Part shown: in pieces, positions 38,456 to 39,162 of the stretch
Layout of the letters: every line of letters starts with the position of its first letter
How positions within the stretch are numbered: the stretch's first letter is position 1
NCBI GenBank assembly: GCA_002391195.1
Contig: DGRZ01000075.1
Location: forward strand, 73,057 to 112,218
DNA: 39,162 bases
DNA from: Fibrobacter sp. UBA4375
Lineage (GTDB): Bacteria; Fibrobacterota; Fibrobacteria; Fibrobacterales; Fibrobacteraceae
Direction of reading: 5' to 3'
Position numbers and translations under genes: made by a program
The notes under the pieces: model-generated
Databases searched by the model: none
Told to the model about the DNA's origin: nothing
What the model saw: only the letters and a program-made list of their open reading frames with translations

Positions 38456-39094
38456 ATGAAGATTAAGAATCTGTTGCTGGCAACCATGCTGGCTTCTGCC
38501 GTTGCCTTTGCTGCCGATGCCGCAAAGCCTGCCGCCGCAGCCCCCGCTGCCGCTCCTGCAAAGACCGAAGCCGCCGCACCGGCTGCTGAAGCCGCCGCTC
38601 CTGCAGCTGCTGCTCCTGCTGAGGCCGCACCGGCACCCGCTGCCGAAGCTGCTCCTGCTGCCGCACCTGCCGAAGCCGCTGCCGCTCCTGCCGCAGCCCC
38701 TGCTGATTCTGCTGCTCAGCCTGCTGCCGATGCCGCTGCCGCTCCTGCCGCAGTCCCTGCTGATTCCGCCGCTCAGCCTGCTGAAGCAGCCGCACCCGCC
38801 GACTCCGCTGCCGCCGCTCCGGCTGAAGCCGTAGCCGCCGCAGATACCGCCAAGGCCGACTCCGCCGAAGTGCTGGAAGCCAAGACCGAAGAAGCTCCGG
38901 TTGACAGTGCAGCCCTCGCCCAGTCCGAAGCCGACAAGAAGGCCGCCGAAGAAGCCGCCAAGGCCGAAGCCGCTGCTCCTTCTGAGTCTACCGCTTCTGC
39001 CAAGTCCTCCATCATGGAAAACCCCTGGGAATTCCTGATTGTCTCCGCCGCCTTCGTGGCATCCGTGCTGGTGATTATCTTCACCGGGGACTGA
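38456..39094 (+). CDS. Ala/Pro-rich secreted protein with C-terminal membrane helix
   Basis: A 212-residue protein: signal peptide 1-19 (LLLATMLASAVAFA), then about 170 residues dominated by Ala, Pro, Glu and Asp with repeats such as APADSAAQPA. A C-terminal membrane helix (about 190-209, EFLIVSAAFVASVLVIIF) ends in TGD. A 57-bp tandem duplication (38675-38731 and 38732-38788, 19 codons) lies in the middle. It looks like an extended, flexible periplasmic spacer tethered at one or both ends; the composition is also reminiscent of TonB-like linkers, but no TonB domain is present. The ribosome-binding site GAGAGGA is 5 nt before the ATG. Function is unknown. Confidence 0.75.
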   Translation: MKIKNLLLATMLASAVAFAADAAKPAAAAPAAAPAKTEAAAPAAEAAAPAAAAPAEAAPAPAAEAAPAAAPAEAAAAPAAAPADSAAQPAADAAAAPAAVPADSAAQPAEAAAPADSAAAAPAEAVAAADTAKADSAEVLEAKTEEAPVDSAALAQSEADKKAAEEAAKAEAAAPSESTASAKSSIMENPWEFLIVSAAFVASVLVIIFTGD

Positions 39095-39099
39095 TACTG

Positions 39100-39162
39100 A
39101 CCGCTCGTTCGTCTTTTTGAGCGAAGTTCCTCCGGAATCTCACTCGCTCCCACCTAAAGGTG
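39100..39162 (+). other. Possible third, divergent copy of the 3'-end element (cut by window edge)
   Basis: Five nt after the preceding stop codon, ACCGCTCGTTCG resembles box A (ACCGTTCGCGCTA). CTCACTC at 39139-39145 matches the core of box B, and CCACC-TAAA-GGTG at the edge begins a hairpin with a four-base TA-type loop like TAAT and TAGT in the other copies. Spacings differ slightly. Confidence 0.35.

Overview
The window looks like a chromosomal segment from Fibrobacter or a close relative in Fibrobacterota. Nothing was searched, so this is inference. The grounds are a secreted family-9 cellulase with a type IX-style C-terminal sorting domain, a class I fumarase of the kind used in succinate-forming metabolism, many small outer-membrane proteins, promoter-like boxes of the Bacteroidota type TAnnTTTG, and telomere-like GGTTAGG/GGATCTA arrays between genes. 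About 34 protein genes are supported. No rRNA, tRNA, insertion sequence, prophage or CRISPR array was seen.

Layout. 1-3206: the 5' end of ettA, a BamA/TamA-type barrel protein, a DUF3078-type outer-membrane protein and a small secreted barrel-like protein. 3207-7061: trpS diverges from rnd - 5-formyltetrahydrofolate cyclo-ligase - TrmH-type methyltransferase. 7103-10179: a primase-like/RecA-like ATPase fusion and a TrmA-like protein without its catalytic residues. 10225-16844: a compact set of LysM protein, 38-residue membrane protein, sensor kinase with a probable CTG start, response regulator and secreted TPR/beta-propeller protein. This is the best candidate for an undescribed envelope-sensing system. 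16959-19612: a peptide-binding lipoprotein and pssA. 19634-21741 (minus): ruvC with M15 and M14 peptidoglycan peptidases. 21821-25228: a degenerate DnaG/DnaB-like fusion, a GT4 glycosyltransferase and a Dabb protein. 25509-30326: an SRPBCC-like protein, a UbiD decarboxylase, a secreted HExxH metalloprotease and cysE. 30347-34084: nth, an HD protein, rluE, a PAS/HD-GYP phosphodiesterase and a GHKL-like protein. 34209-39094: the GH9 cellulase, fumarase and an Ala/Pro-rich membrane protein.

Three non-coding patterns recur. First, six genes have a TAnnTTT(G/C/T)-like box ending 5-8 nt before their ATG and no Shine-Dalgarno sequence, which suggests leaderless transcripts; ruvC may be a seventh, weaker case. 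Second, a 3'-end element with two conserved boxes and a hairpin at identical spacing follows DUF3078 and trpS, and a possible third copy starts at the right edge. Third, heptamer-like arrays abut gene ends so closely that they supply stop codons, and in nth the start codon and ribosome-binding site.

Three nucleic-acid proteins (7103, 8920, 21821) keep their fold signatures but have lost catalytic residues. This suggests repurposed, non-catalytic or regulatory roles.
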